64,000 nucleotides of DNA from Athripsodes cinereus (GCA_947579605.1 OX388321.1:23117614-23181613); one strand, 5' to 3'; positions 29,416 through 40,420 are shown, numbered from the stretch's first letter. Translations and numbers: made by a program. Notes: generated from the letters alone by a model not told the origin.

Positions 29416-29709
29416 AAAATTATATCTAGATATGAAATCATATATTAATCATTTATAATCAATTACATTTTAACATTTTACACATTTTTTTACATTTATA
29501 TGTCTTTTATCATTTTAAGTCTCAAATTTATGTTTATTAGATTGGTAAAAAGGGGATCTTAATTGTTTTGTCTATTGTTGTCTTTTAATGTCTATACTAA
29601 TTGTTTTAACTGTCTGATCCTTACTGAATAAATAAAATAAAAAGTAAAAAAATATATCATCTTATTTTTAAATTTGAAATTTGTAAGTAAATTTGTCTTA
29701 ACTGGTTTT
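29416..29709. other. No gene; A-rich LINE-like end at about 29600-29650
   Basis: AT-rich. AATAAATAAAATAAAAAGTA near 29628 looks like a retroposon tail but nothing upstream is recognised. Confidence 0.3.
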
Positions 29710-29795
29710 GTCTCAATGTGTCGTGGTTAGATGGAAGAAATCACTTTATAGTGATAATCTCGCCACTGTGATGATGTGCAAAAAGAATAAATAAA
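29710..29795 (+). mobile_element. LINE/SINE 3' tail, deleted copy
   Basis: CTCAATGTGTCGTGGTTAGA, GGAAGAAATCACTTTATAGT and CTCGCCACTG, then a direct jump to GATGATGTGCAAAAAGAATA and (AATA)n. About 75 bp is missing compared with 28035-28195. Confidence 0.6.
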
Positions 29796-30464
29796 TAAGA
29801 TTGTGTAATGTTTTATAATGATTATATTATGTATTGTTAAAGGCAACTGCAGTGTATTGATTGAATAAATAAATTGTATAAATAAATAAATTATGTACCG
29901 TTTTAATGTCATCGGAAATGGTATAACAATCGCAATGTCACTTTGGTCAAAATTTAACATATTGTAGTTTCTCTCTCAAATACAAATATTATGTTCGCAC
30001 AAGAAAGATTGTAAGTATATGTCATGTGCCTTCTTATAATCAGAAACGAAAAATATTTCATCAGCTTGTTATGAAGAAGTATGTATGTATTGTTATGAAG
30101 AAAATCTAATAGAGTAGAAATTTTTTCACCATCTCTTCACCATTTTAATATTATGCGCGTGGCCACACTGCCATGATTTTTGTCTATTGTTTTTTGTTGA
30201 TGTATATATTCAAAGCAAAGCTCTTATTGTACTGTATTGCACAGCCACGTGGATTTTGTTTTGGCTATCCTATGAATTTGCATTTTTTGATTCATCCCCT
30301 TTTTACTTTCGTACACTATAAAGAATACTGAAAATCCAATGAAAACACAATTGCCAAAAAAATGAGCCATGACAAAATGGCTGAAAAATAATAATCGTTT
30401 TTATTTATTTTATTCTTCTTGTACATCGTCCTTTACATAACAAAATCAACTTAGTAATTTCTTC
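29796..30464. other. No gene; one short repeat shared with 34870-34970
   Basis: ATTTTAATATTATGCGCGTG then GCCACACTG around 30145-30175 is the reverse complement of a segment near 34915-34950. Otherwise AT-rich spacer. Confidence 0.4.
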
Positions 30465-30580
30465 TTCTTCTTATTCTCGTGCCGCTCCTAACGGAGGTTG
30501 GCGACCATCTTTTGAAACTCCTCACGATCCTGGGCCAGTCTGATGAGGGTTGCTGCATCCGGTGTTCCAAAGCACTGACG
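30465..30580 (-). pseudogene. RT-D lineage C-terminal remnant
   Basis: The minus strand reads GTPDAATLIRLAQDREEFQK then MVANLR and a stop, followed by a (GAA)n tail at 30461-30470. It matches the A.DRE.F..MVANL.R end of related copies. Confidence 0.6.
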
Positions 30581-31188
30581 CAGATTCTAATTAATTTACA
30601 AAACAGAAATGTGATGTGCAGTGGCGAGATTATCACTATATTACTGATTGTAGTTCAGAGTGGGTGATACGCCGCGTTGCTGAATTTATGAAGTAAAATG
30701 TCTTAGAGTCTCGACACGTCGAAATCAATTTAAAAGAATGTAGGTATGCACATTTTGTTGTTACAATGTATTCTATGAAATATTGCAACGCTTATTTAAG
30801 ATGACTCTGTGGTGGTATCCGTCAAGGTCTGTCCCTATTCTTCATATCATTTTTCATTTAAGAATGGTTATTTAACAGTTAAATAGCTCTGCAACCTTAC
30901 AGAAAAGTAACGTGTTGTGAAAAATAGCATAGACCAATAAACTGTTATTTTTGCTAATTTATTAACTGTTAATTTTTACTTAACATCAGATATTTTTTGC
31001 TGGCATTCTTTTTCTGTCATAAAGCATTTTTCACGTAGATAAATTACTCAAAAACACAAATATTTATCTTTTTAACCTTAGAACAATCCAAATTATCCTA
31101 TTATTTTTTAAAAATGTTACATATAATACGATGTTTTTTCACATATTATAATTGTAGTATCCATGCGATTCACTATATGCGTGAATAA
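30581..31188. other. No gene recognised
   Basis: AT-rich. A GATGTGCAGTGGCGAGATTA segment near 30612 is a reverse fragment of the 28035 tail, and a small SINE-C-like piece lies at 30660-30710. Confidence 0.35.
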
Positions 31189-33587
31189 TAGGGTGGAACG
31201 AAATTTTTTTTTCTCGAATTTGAATTTGGAATAGTTGTATTTAGTTGCCTTTTGCCATCAATTGCCTGCATTAAAAATATAAATATTATCAGACAACGGT
31301 AAGAGCCCCCGCCAAGACATCGAATATTTACAAAAAGGACAATTTAGGGGCTATTTGCGCGGCCTACAAAATAATACAGAACTTATTAAAATGGGTTTAT
31401 TTAATTCAAAAACATACTCAAATATAGTAAACTAGCTGTTGCAATCAAATATTTCATCATTTTAATATACTTTGGCACTGCAACAGTTGAGCAAAATGCG
31501 GGACAAAGCGGGGGGCAGCACGCTCCGATCTACGAATTTGCAGTGTTTTGTTTCAACTAGTGTCGATAATATTGTCTCAAGGTGGAAGGTCGTCAATTAT
31601 TTTCACCAGTAGGTACTAGTTGATGTACGTTAAGTGTAGGTATAAATATGACTTCTACGAGACAAAAGTTAAAATGTCTGATATTTGGTGAAAGTGCAGA
31701 GTTGAAGGAGAATATCCTACCTACGTATGAGAATGTGATGAAATTCTTTGAATGGGTTCGACAAGACTTAAAAATAAAGAATAACACAACAAAAGAACCT
31801 ACATTTTTGTAAATTGCCGAAACAGTTGGAACAAATATTGAAGAATTGTGGATAAAATCTTCTATTTCAATTGTTATGTTACACACAAACGAGTTTTACA
31901 GTTACTTAAAAAATATCACTCAAAATGCCATAATTTGAAAAGTCTTTGAAGAAACTTAAGGAAAGAAAGGTAGAAGAATTCAGAGTACAAAGTAAAAAAC
32001 TTTTTGACATAGCTGCATGTAAATGTAAAGAATTTGTAAACTGTAATTGTTTGAGAGAAAAAAAAAATACCAAAAGAGTAACAAATATTTTTAGAGGACC
32101 AACGCACTAACAGACTAATGGTTTTAGGAAGAACGGATTTCATCCAGAGTAAAAAATTGCTTTTATTCTACTTCTGACGCCGACTCTGAGGCTAAGTCGA
32201 CTAACGTCGTGGGCAGTATGAAACTCAGAAGAATAAGACAGAAAGTTCACGAGAAATTTTTAACATAAGAAAGAGTAACAGAAATTCATGCCTTATATTT
32301 CGATGGAAGGAAAAACCAGACCGCTAAAACTGTTTTAAAAGGATCGAAAAGATTTAGAGTGATTGAACCAGAAGAACATGTTTCGATTATTAAAGAACCA
32401 GGTTCTGTTTATGTTGGGTATGTGTTTCCAACTGCGGGCAGTGCAAGAAATATTAATAGAGCTATCCACGGCTTTTTGACGACTGAAAATATATCACCAG
32501 AGAGTATAATGGCTGTCGGATGTGATGGAACAACCACAAACACAGGAAAATTGGGAGGCGTGATTGGTCTTTTGGAAAATAGACTATCTCGACCATTGCA
32601 TTGGATAATTTGTCTCTTACACGCGCTTACACTTACACGCCAATGAGTTGCTATTGAGGCGTTTGTTTTCCTATTAGGATGGCCCTACTGCAGGATCTAA
32701 ATCATTTGCGGGTCAAATTGGTAAAGCATGAAAGATGGTTCAAAACATTTATGGAAGCTCATTAACAGCACTGGATATTTGTCGAACGAATTATTAGCGA
32801 TTTTGGACCCTGTTTAAATTCGGAACAGTTACTTTGCTCATGAGTACGAAAACAGATACACGTAAGCAGATTAGAGAACTAGCTGCAAGACGCATTTTAA
32901 AAGCTCGTCAAGTGAAAAAAAAACTGTTTCGCGCATGTTTGAGGTGCCAAAAAGAGATTTAATGCATGTTCTTACATAGACTTGATAAACTGGCAACAAA
33001 AAAATATATACGAAACCTCAATACTGATGAGTATTTTCGATAAGCAGTTACAACATCTAATTGAAAATGGAGGAGATACAGTTTTGGAGATAATGAGACT
33101 GCCTTGCCACACCCGGGCTGTGGAAATATCAGTTAAAGATGTGATAGAAGCAGCTCTTAGTGAATGCAATAAGACAAGAAGAGAGGGATTCGTAAAGTCT
33201 AAATTAGCATCTCGAAAGCTCATGCCAAAGTTTGAGACGAAAAAGGATTTTTGTTAAAAAAATGACGTTATTCATACCGACACAACTTTCTGAAACTGTG
33301 TTTATTTTTTAAATAAATGATTCTATTTACTAAAATATACTTTTATCTTATTATTTATATGCAAAACATATTGTATTTATCTAATATTTGTTAATAGGGT
33401 GTACTATAAAAGCGTCTGTAAAAACCTAAAAAATGAAATTTTAAGTCTATGGCGGGACCTCTTACTGTTGAGCTAGAACTTCCAAATTAATGGGTGTTAT
33501 TTACAATCACATAAGGCAACTTTTGCCTGGTATTCCAATTCGACATTCGAAAAAAAATTTTTTTTCATACAAAAGTGTTCCACCCTA
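31189..33587 (+). mobile_element. DNA transposon, 2399 bp, with exact 8-bp target duplication
   Basis: Tips TAGGGTGGAAC are perfect inverted repeats. Subterminal regions also pair: TCGAATTTGAATTTGGAAT with TCGAATGTCGAATTGGAAT on the other strand, TTGCCTTTTGCC with GCAAAAGTTGCC, and ACGGTAAGAGCCCCCGCCA with a similar right-hand segment. GTGAATAA flanks both sides (31181-31188 and 33588-33595). An 8-bp duplication suits hAT- or P-type integration, but the encoded protein is neither by eye. The internal gene is decayed (31648-33257). Confidence 0.8.
31648..33257 (+). pseudogene. Decayed gene of an uncharacterised arthropod transposon-type protein
   Basis: Start at ATGACTTCTACGAGACAA. Pieces in order: QKLKCLIFGESAELKENILP and YENVMKFFEWVR; IAETVGTNIEELW; FDIAACKCKEFVNCNC (paired C-x-C clusters, possible zinc site); EDQRTNRLMVLGR; a YFDGRK segment; FRVIEPEEHVSIIKEPGSVY; MAVGCDGTTTNTGKLGG; RPLHWIICLLHA; DGPTAGSKSFAGQIGKA; ACSYIDLINWQ; LPCHTRAVEISVKDVIEAA; SRKLMPKFETKKDF. 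There are at least three stops and several frameshifts. I recall proteins with these motifs as multicopy 'uncharacterized' entries in arthropods. The DGRK, CDGT and later E positions could be a DDE triad (inference). The flanking inverted repeats make it the element's transposase candidate. Confidence 0.65.
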
Positions 33588-33774
33588 GTGAATAATTGCA
33601 AAAAAACAAGATAAATGGACAAATTATGTCTTGGTTTAAAAGTTCTTATTTGTCATTCATTTGAAAATTATTTCAAACTGATAAATTTAATATTGTAGCG
33701 AAAAATAATCTAAATTGGATTTACATATAGGTACCATTTTCACAACAAAACAATAATTGCTACCAAAATACAAC

Positions 33775-33965
33775 AATACCATCACGGCATATCCCATAAG
33801 TGGGGTAGCCAGCAGATGAGCCACATGTATCAAACATGCGAGCCGTTATCTCCGTGCCAACAAAAAATAAGACATTTAGGACAGTTGGCTAACCTCATCT
33901 TCGAATTTACGATTTAAATGTCATAATTTTTTCAAGACACTCTGAAACTTACGGGAAATGTTGTG
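33775..33965 (-). mobile_element. SINE-C copy
   Basis: ATACCATCACGGCATATCCC, TGGGGTAGCCAGCAGATGAG, TATCTCCGTGCCAACAA and TTAGGACAGTTGGCTAACCT, ending in a damaged GACACTCTGAAACTTACGGG. The terminal part is truncated. Confidence 0.65.
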
Positions 33966-34206
33966 ATATTCTATTCTGTGATTCTAAATCACTCAGTATA
34001 CTTTGCATCAATAATAATTCCTGCTCTCGTTGAATACAGCTCTTCCCTACATTTTTATAAATGAGGATCTTTCACGTCGGCTTCCTCTAGTCTTCACAAA
34101 ATAAGACCCATAAGCACATCTAGAGATTCTGAAGTTGGCTGCACTTAGAGATATTATTATCTTCTTCTACTCTATCCAGTCATTGAGTAGATGTATGAAG
34201 GTATAT
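33966..34206. other. No gene recognised
   Basis: Mixed-composition spacer between repeats. Confidence 0.3.
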
Positions 34207-34330
34207 TGTTTATTTATTTATTTCACTTCATAAACGGCAAAGCCATTAACCATATAATTTAACAAACATTAGTTCAAAAATTACTGATAAAAAAGACAAA
34301 ATAAAATAACACAAATATTATCTATAATCT
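34207..34330 (-). mobile_element. LINE 3' tail
   Basis: The minus strand ends GGCTTTGCCGTTTATGAAGT then GAAATAAATAAATAAAC. It resembles the tail of the intact LINE at 8897 (GGCAAATTGCCGTTTATTGA) and the one inserted in SINE-A at 28708. The upstream extent is not recognised. Confidence 0.5.
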
Positions 34331-34610
34331 TATACCTATTAATTAAAAACCGCAATTACTTTGAGAAATCTTAGGATTTAATTCATTTGAGTTTTCTTAT
34401 GTGGTGTTATTGGATTGATTCTCAGTCATATTTCTATTTGTTGTGATTATAATTTCTAGGATAGTAATTTTGTATAGTCATAGGTATAACATTTTTTTTG
34501 TAAGGAATTCAATTCTTTAACAATGTGCAACTAGTCAGTTTTGATTCTACGGAATACGGTCAAATATAACGAAAGTGAAATAATTATATGTACAGGTTTT
34601 CACGGTCTTT
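34331..34610. other. No gene recognised
   Basis: AT-rich; may be 3' UTR of the minus-strand LINE fragment. Confidence 0.3.
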
Positions 34611-34803
34611 AATATCGTGTTCGGTGGTTTTCGGGATCTCTGTTTGGTAATTTTTAACTCAAGCTTTCGGCGTATGCGCTGTCGCCATCTTCAGGAGTTT
34701 GAAGTATTTAACTTGAAGTCAATCTGAAGATGGCGACAGCACGTTCGCAAGGTAGGGTTAAAAATTATCACACGAAGATCGCGAAAACCACCGAACATGA
34801 TAA
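34611..34803. mobile_element. Foldback MITE-like element
   Basis: Arms AATATCGTGTTCGGTGGTTT ... TAATTTTTAACTC ... GCGCTGTCGCCATCTTCAG pair with CTGAAGATGGCGACAGC ... GTTAAAAATTAT ... AAAACCACCGAACATGAT. The loop is about 35 bp (GAGTTTGAAGTATTTAACTT). The AAGCTTTCGGCG motif is shared with 3353-3498. Confidence 0.7.
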
Positions 34804-36091
34804 CGGAAGTGGTTTTACAGATATTTTTTTTGGCAGCTCAACCTACGTAGACTGATAATATGTGTCAAACCATAGATATTCACAACACAGACAACCATAG
34901 ACAAAATGATGACGCGAGCCAGTGTGGCCACACGCACAATATTAAAATCTTACGTCAACATTACTACTAATAAGCACAGATATTTTCATAAAAGATAACA
35001 TAGAAGCACTTTAAACGTATTGCATTTATATCTACCTTAGCTAAGCGCTGTTTCCACCACTTCAACTGACTTACTTATCTTTATACAACTTTAAGTATCT
35101 GCATTACTCCTTACTACCACTACTTCTTATATTAAGAACTTAGTGGATGCAATATTTTAGCAAGTTCATTTAACATCCTCTGTATATGAGAGAAGGTAAT
35201 GCGATGTGTAGTTATGTATGTATAAGCTAAGATATGCACTTAAATAGTTTACTGAGAGCAAATACCTCAGAGAGATATTTAACTTAAGTGACTGATGAAT
35301 ACATAGCCGTGAAAAAATTGTAATTCACTCGTGGATAAAGAATGAAATATATTAAAGGAATTTAGCAGATATCTTAGTCATGGTTTAAAACTTGGTATTT
35401 GGTGAAAAATGGAAAATTTCATGGTTTATTCAATGTATTGCAGGTGGAATCATGAAATCTCTTATAATATGCATTCATCAAGATTTTACGGGAAACAAAA
35501 AAAACAACACTGTTTCGCTGAATGACATTTTCTATTTACTTGAGCCGTTAGATACGTGGAACGTGTCTAAAAAAAATAATAGTAAATTGGATTTCTAGAC
35601 GTGATTCGAAAAAAATCACATAATCATCTTTAAAGAATATGCGAGTTTACACGAATTATCCAAGGAAAAGCGGTAGGTGTATCAGATTTTTAATTTCTTT
35701 CACTAACAGTTTTTTTCATGGATATCTCAGCTTGTAGGTTGTTTTTTCGGTTAATGCAGCTCGACGAGACTATCTAATTTGATGCTGATATCTCATTTTT
35801 GAAAAGAAAATGAGACATGGGAGGTCTCATGGATCCACCGACGACATGTTTTAATTTTAATAATCTGTACAAGCAAGTAAAATCATTTGCTGTTATAAAA
35901 CACTTTTACTCAGAAAAAATGCACATTATTTATACCTAGCTTACTAACACGAACCTGTTTCTTTCCCACCACTTTGAAAATATCATCCGCCCACCTTTTT
36001 TGTTTGCACATATCTATATGTAATGTAAGCGTTTTGTTATCACTGCCAGGACTCTTAGAGCTTTCTTTTTAGTCCTATAGGTAGGTACTTT
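34804..36091. other. No gene established
   Basis: Long AT-rich stretch. A 68-codon plus frame at 35392-35598 (GGIMKSLIICIHQDFTGN) has no recognised motif. CAGTGTGGCCACACGCACAA near 34920 repeats in reverse at 30150. Confidence 0.35.
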
Positions 36092-36240
36092 ATTACTTAC
36101 TTACTTCCGATAGTCGAACAGCCCTTGCAGGACCTTTGCCTCCGAAACAATAGATCTTTCACAAGCCTTTCTATCTTGAGCTATTGACTATCAGTCGTCT
36201 TTAGCACTTAGCTCCTCTAGATCTTGGTACCTACTTTATT
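36092..36240 (-). pseudogene. Non-LTR RT 3' end with (GTAA)n tail
   Basis: The minus strand gives a KACERSIVSEAKVLQGLFDY-like stretch, then CGGAAGTAAGTAAGTAATAA. The 'GGAGGCAAAGGTCCTGCAAG' phrase is one I associate with insect RTE-type 3' ends. It is too short to place in a clade. Confidence 0.45.
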
Positions 36241-37051
36241 GTTCTAATTCAACTTAATTTTGCATATTAATGTTTCAATTTATAAGTAATAATCTAAAAT
36301 ATCAAAATCTCAGACACAAGCCTACATCATATATCAGTGAAATGGTCAAGTCAAAACATTTTTAAAATAACTTTATAAGATATACTTAAATGTTTTCTTC
36401 TACAAATATATATTTGATAAGTTTCTTTTCATGGATGCATCTAGGGGTAAGTAAGAGTCTACCATTCATCCCTTGACCATATTTCAAATCTACCCTTAGC
36501 CATAAATAATCTTCAACCCTCTCTGAAAAAGAAGTATGAAATAATTTATTGATTTACTTTCAAATACTTAACTTGTTCGGTTCTGTATTTTTCAAGTTGT
36601 GGCCATTGAAAGTACATGCAAGTGCTAGTATAGGTACAAGTTTAATTTCTTAGTATAAAATGGTTTTCCAGAGCGAGATCAATAAAGTTTTTTTTTTATA
36701 AAAATGTAGTTATATTACAGGATTTAAATTTCGAATTGTTTAACTATTGAACGGAATAAAGACAACATTATGATGCCTTTAACAGTCAGCTGTCAAAAAT
36801 CATTTCCTTTCATTGAATCTAGCATCTGATTCCTAATTTCTTTTCCTTTTCCCTTATGCATGTGCACGCTGCAATATATGATCTACGTTTAATTATAACA
36901 CATATGTGTCTATAAATATATTGTTGCTTGCATGAGTTATTTTTCTTTCTGTCTACTTTAAGTTATGTTTTTGTTTTATTTTTGCTATTACTGTTGATGT
37001 ATATGGGTTTGTATATGTATATAATTATGTACCTATGTGTTTAACTTTAAT
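36241..37051. other. No gene recognised
   Basis: AT-rich spacer with a poly-T run near 36690. Confidence 0.35.
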
Positions 37052-37193
37052 AACCGGGTTAGTTGGAAGACATCGCATTTTAGCCATAAACTCACCCTCT
37101 GTACTTTGAATTGTGTAACTGATATTTATATCACACTGTTTTATATTGTAATATTGTAACCAATGTACAGTGAAGAATAAAATAAATAAATAA
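37052..37193 (+). mobile_element. LINE 3' tail, copy of the 6404 tail
   Basis: CCGGGTTAGTTGGAAGACAT, CGCATTTTAGCCATAAACTC and CCTCTGTACTTTGAATTGTG, ending ACAGTGAAGAATAAAATAAA. High similarity to 6404-6545 shows a shared family. Confidence 0.65.
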
Positions 37194-37665
37194 ATAATTT
37201 TAAAGTATACCTACTTAACTTTTTGTTGTGTTTTTAAAGCATTATAATATAAAAATACCAAAACCACAAAAATAGCGAATTCTCGAATGTTAGACATTTC
37301 TACTTGTTTGTTTATGAAATTGGACAGTGTGTATAGATTGTGTGTACATATTACGAATTCGTGTTTTTTTTATTTTCTGGTTTACGTATAGTAATAGATA
37401 TTATGTAGGCTATGGGTATGGGTGTGGGTATACCGGGGCTAATCCGTACCTGGGGAGGATGAGGGATTAATCTATCCACTGGGATATGTTAATCCTCTGT
37501 AAAATAAAATAAAATATCCGAAAAAATCCTTAAATCCGTGTTAGGGAAATTTCACTGGATCCAACTACCAACTACCTATCGATGTATGTGCCTATATTTT
37601 ATTTATTTCGATACAATTTATTCATAAACACTTCTCTATCGATACAAGTATGTATTGAAAAAGGT
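37194..37665. other. No gene; GGTAT-rich segment and second (AATAA)n end
   Basis: CTATGGGTATGGGTGTGGGT at 37411 and TGTTAATCCTCTGTAAAATA at 37487 form a retroposon 3' end, also partly seen near 55370 (AAATAAAATATCCGAAAAA). Confidence 0.35.
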
Positions 37666-37666
37666 G

Positions 37667-38215
37667 TACTCGTGAATTTGAAATGTAAGCTCTGCGACTC
37701 ATGCATCCTACCAGTAATGACGTATGGACTAAAAACAATGACACAAATGCTAACACTTATGTATACAAATAAACAGATATGTACTACCTACAGCGAGCAA
37801 TGGAATGATAAATGAAGGCTATCATAGAATAGGGAATGTCTTACGAGTTTTGAATCAATAAATAAAGTAAAGTCTCCAAATTATCAAATAAAATAAAATA
37901 AATATTTATTATTTTGTTTTGTGTTACTATTGAGTAAGACTAACGCACGAACGGTTTCGCGGACTCCGAGTTCGCATCATCATGTGCTGATCTATACCGC
38001 GAAACCGGTCGTGCGTTAGTCTCACTCAACAGTAACACAAAACAAAATAATAAATATTTATTTTATTTATTTTGATAATTTAAAATGAAGTGTTACAAAG
38101 TTAATGCCGATACAATAAATAAAGTCTCCAAACGTAAATGGCAATGGGTTGGTCATACAGTTGAAAGAGATGATGGCAGATGGACACCAAGGATCCTGGC
38201 GTGGAGACCGTGCTA
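37667..38215 (+). pseudogene. RT C-terminal fragment interrupted by a foldback element
   Basis: 37672-37740 gives VNLKCKLCDSCILPVMTYGL, the standard (LK.K.FN.CILPVMTYGAET) RT segment. 38128-38215 gives VSKRKWQWVGHTVERDDGRW then TPRILAWRPC, the WQW.GH..R..DGRW...L.WRPR segment. Between them lies the foldback 37881-38078. GTCTCCAAA occurs on both sides of the interruption (37872 and 38125). Many positions are missing; dead. Confidence 0.65.
37881..38078. mobile_element. Foldback MITE, about 85-bp arms
   Basis: TTATCAAATAAAATAAAATA ... TTTTGTTTTGTGTTACT ... GAGTAAGACTAACGCACGA pairs with TCGTGCGTTAGTCTCACTC ... AGTAACACAAAACAAAAT ... TTTTATTTATTTTGATAA. The loop carries CATCATCATGTGCTGATC. It is inserted in the RT fragment 37667-38215. 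Confidence 0.75.
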
Positions 38216-38777
38216 AGACATTGTGTTGAATTCTAATTCATATAAGTTACTTTTTTCATATTGGGATCAATTCATCATTTATTACCTAATTTGTATCATT
38301 ATGTTAGCTTTTTTCATCACGTATCATTCCTCTATACAGGGCAACCTAGTGAGGCTGCTGCAATATAATTTTATCCACATTGGTTATATATTGTCCTTTT
38401 TTATATGTTTGTATGTGTATTTCTTGAATAAAGTATTGAATATTATTTTATCTAGTACATACCTAACTATAAGAATAATATCTTGTCTAGTAAATAGGGC
38501 GAGCTAGTACCGTATATAGTATGTATATCTATAGCTGAAATAATAAAGAAACAAGCGACAGTCCATTATTAGGTACAGATACAAATAACTAGTTTTGTAT
38601 AGATACATACATATAACTACAAAATCTAACACAGTCTGACATTATTAGTACCAAAACATACAACCGCTAGTAGAAGCAGCAATTCTTCCTCAAGAGCGTT
38701 GTTGCGACGCACTCTTTTTAAAAAAACAATGAATCCTTTTAATTACTTACTTATTTTTTTATTATTTATTTATTTAT
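38216..38777. other. No gene recognised
   Basis: AT-rich. The 94-codon plus frame at 38223-38507 is a hydrophobic low-complexity translation of AT-rich DNA and not a credible membrane protein. Confidence 0.35.
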
Positions 38778-39260
38778 TTATTTTATTCTTTACTGTACAT
38801 TGTTTACAATAAAACAAATTAACATAGAAAATATCATTTATACAATTCAATGCACAGAGGGCGAGTTTATCGCTAAAATGCGATGTCTTCCAACTAACCC
38901 GGTTATTAAAATCAAAAAACAAAACAAAAAAGAAAAACCAGACATAAATATACATATCTACAGTAATATTATAAACATACATATCTACAGTAATATTATA
39001 AATATATAAAAAAAAAACAAAAATTCAATATAAAGCAAGCAAATGAAAAAGGCACATGCAGGCAACAATGTACTCATGGACACATAATAATAAAAAAAAA
39101 GTACATACACACACTGCCGCGTGCACGTGCATATTTATTCATTATTGACTGTAAATTGAAAACAAACAATTTAACAGAGAATCACATTCAAATTAAATAC
39201 AATCATTAAAATATAATATCAATTGAATCAAAAACGATCTGTTCCAACTTACCCAATCTA
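38778..39260 (-). mobile_element. Two consecutive LINE 3' tails
   Basis: 38778-38905 is the reverse complement of the 6404/37052 tail (TTATTCTTTACTGTACATTG ... CAATGCACAGAGGGCGAGTT ... GATGTCTTCCAACTAACCC). 39135-39260 is a second, diverged one (GTTCCAACTTACCCAATC). Between them ATATCTACAGTAATATTATAAACAT is repeated twice. No coding part seen. Confidence 0.5.
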
Positions 39261-39291
39261 TTTTACCGAACCTAATAAACATGCCAGGGCC

Positions 39292-39483
39292 CCTAGTCAA
39301 AACACATTTAAGCGTTACGTTTTCGTTTCGTTTTCGTTCAAACAAGACGAGGTTGCGAGAACGCATCAATTTTCGTAGCTAAAATACACAAGTAGCTACG
39401 AAAATTGTCACGTTCTCACAACGTCGTCAACGTTTGAACGAAAACGAAACGAAAACGTAACGCTTAAATGTGTTTTGACTAGG
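39292..39483. mobile_element. Near-perfect foldback MITE (192 bp)
   Basis: CCTAGTCAAAACACATTTAA then GCGTTACGTTTTCGTTTCG then TTTTCGTTCAAAC pairs with GTTTGAACGAAAACGAAACG and CGTAACGCTTAAATGTG then TTTTGACTAGG. The arms continue inward with AATTTTCGTAGCTA/TAGCTACGAAAATT. No target duplication was certain. Confidence 0.8.
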
Positions 39484-39489
39484 CCTACA

Positions 39490-39650
39490 GGTGTCTTCTT
39501 TGAGTCAACAAAAAATTAAGGCATTTGTATTGGATGGCATCATCCCTGAATTTAATTTTCTTTTAGAGCTTCTGCCTTTTGCAGAACACTAAAAAATTAC
39601 AGAAGACAGTGGGATACATGTTCATTACCGGGTGCTCGCTCCACTGGGTA
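39490..39650 (-). mobile_element. SINE-C degenerate copy
   Basis: AAAAATTAAGGCATTTGTAT, TTCTGCCTTTTGCAGAACAC, AAAAAATTACAGAAGACAGT and TTACCGGGTGCTCGCTCCAC follow SINE-C distal order. Confidence 0.55.
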
Positions 39651-39774
39651 GGCATATCTGTTTATTTAGCATCATGGATGATTATAAATTGTTTTCAAAG
39701 CTTAGCATCTTCCGCTCTTGAGCCTTGGTTAAGTAGCAAGACTCACAGCCACATAGAAGGATTAGAACAGCCCG

Positions 39775-39925
39775 GGCGTCTCAATTTCACAATACACTGT
39801 TCCTTTAACAACGACATCAGGGAATGTCGTTGAAAGAGGTGATGCGATTGACACAGAGACGCTCAGAATGGAGGAGACTGGTTTCTGCACATTGGTCTCG
39901 AGAGGAACGTTGAGGACGATGATGA
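39775..39925 (+). pseudogene. RT-B lineage 3' end
   Basis: GGGCGTCTCAATTTCACAAT, TTAACAACGACATCAGGGAA, GAGGTGATGCGATTGACACA and GAATGGAGGAGACTGGTTTC, ending AGAGGAACGTTGAGGACGAT. It matches 54720-54915 in order and strand, with stops. Confidence 0.6.
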
Positions 39926-39929
39926 TTAT

Positions 39930-40289
39930 AAATCGTGAAAAGAAATCCATATTTTTGACAGTATTTTTTATTTATATTTTACAGCTCCTCCACTAGTTAG
40001 ACCCACCAGCCGCATCTCTTTAGTAGTGTTATTCTATGTATCTAGGTATTACACCCAATCACGAATCAGAGATAATCCCTGTTATCTGCCACCACGTATC
40101 TGCAATGAATGTTTATTTTTCTTTTTGCACTGACTACAACAATAACACAGATTCTACAACTTTTATTAATTTCTTCTTGTAACTCAGTATAAATAAAACT
40201 TTGACACAAGTATTGAGTCGGTCGAAATTGTTTAATAGTAGGTACATTTCTTAATTTGTTTATTTTGTATATTAAATTCTTTTTCCATA
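39930..40289. other. No gene recognised
   Basis: AT-rich spacer. The 109-codon minus frame at 40066-40395 overlaps SINE-C at its start and has no motif. Confidence 0.35.
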
Positions 40290-40410
40290 TTCCGTGGAGC
40301 ACCCGGCAAAAATTGGTCTTTCTTCCGTAAGTTTTCAAGTGTCCTGTAAAAGGCAGACATTTTACATCTATAAAATCAGCGATGAAATTTACCAACCATT
40401 TGGTTTGCTG
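40290..40410 (+). mobile_element. SINE-C partial copy, opposite orientation
   Basis: CCGTGGAGCACCCGGCAAAA, ATTGGTCTTTCTTCCGTAAG and TTTTCAAGTGTCCTGTAAAA, then GGCAGACATTTTACATC. This is the head half of SINE-C in the inferred sense direction. The TAG-tail half is missing. Confidence 0.6.
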
Positions 40411-40420
40411 GAGTAGTCAT

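Noticed and set aside
38223..38507. 94-codon plus frame as a small membrane protein
   Set aside because: Leucine/isoleucine/tyrosine low complexity expected from AT-rich DNA. It begins inside the tail of an RT pseudogene.
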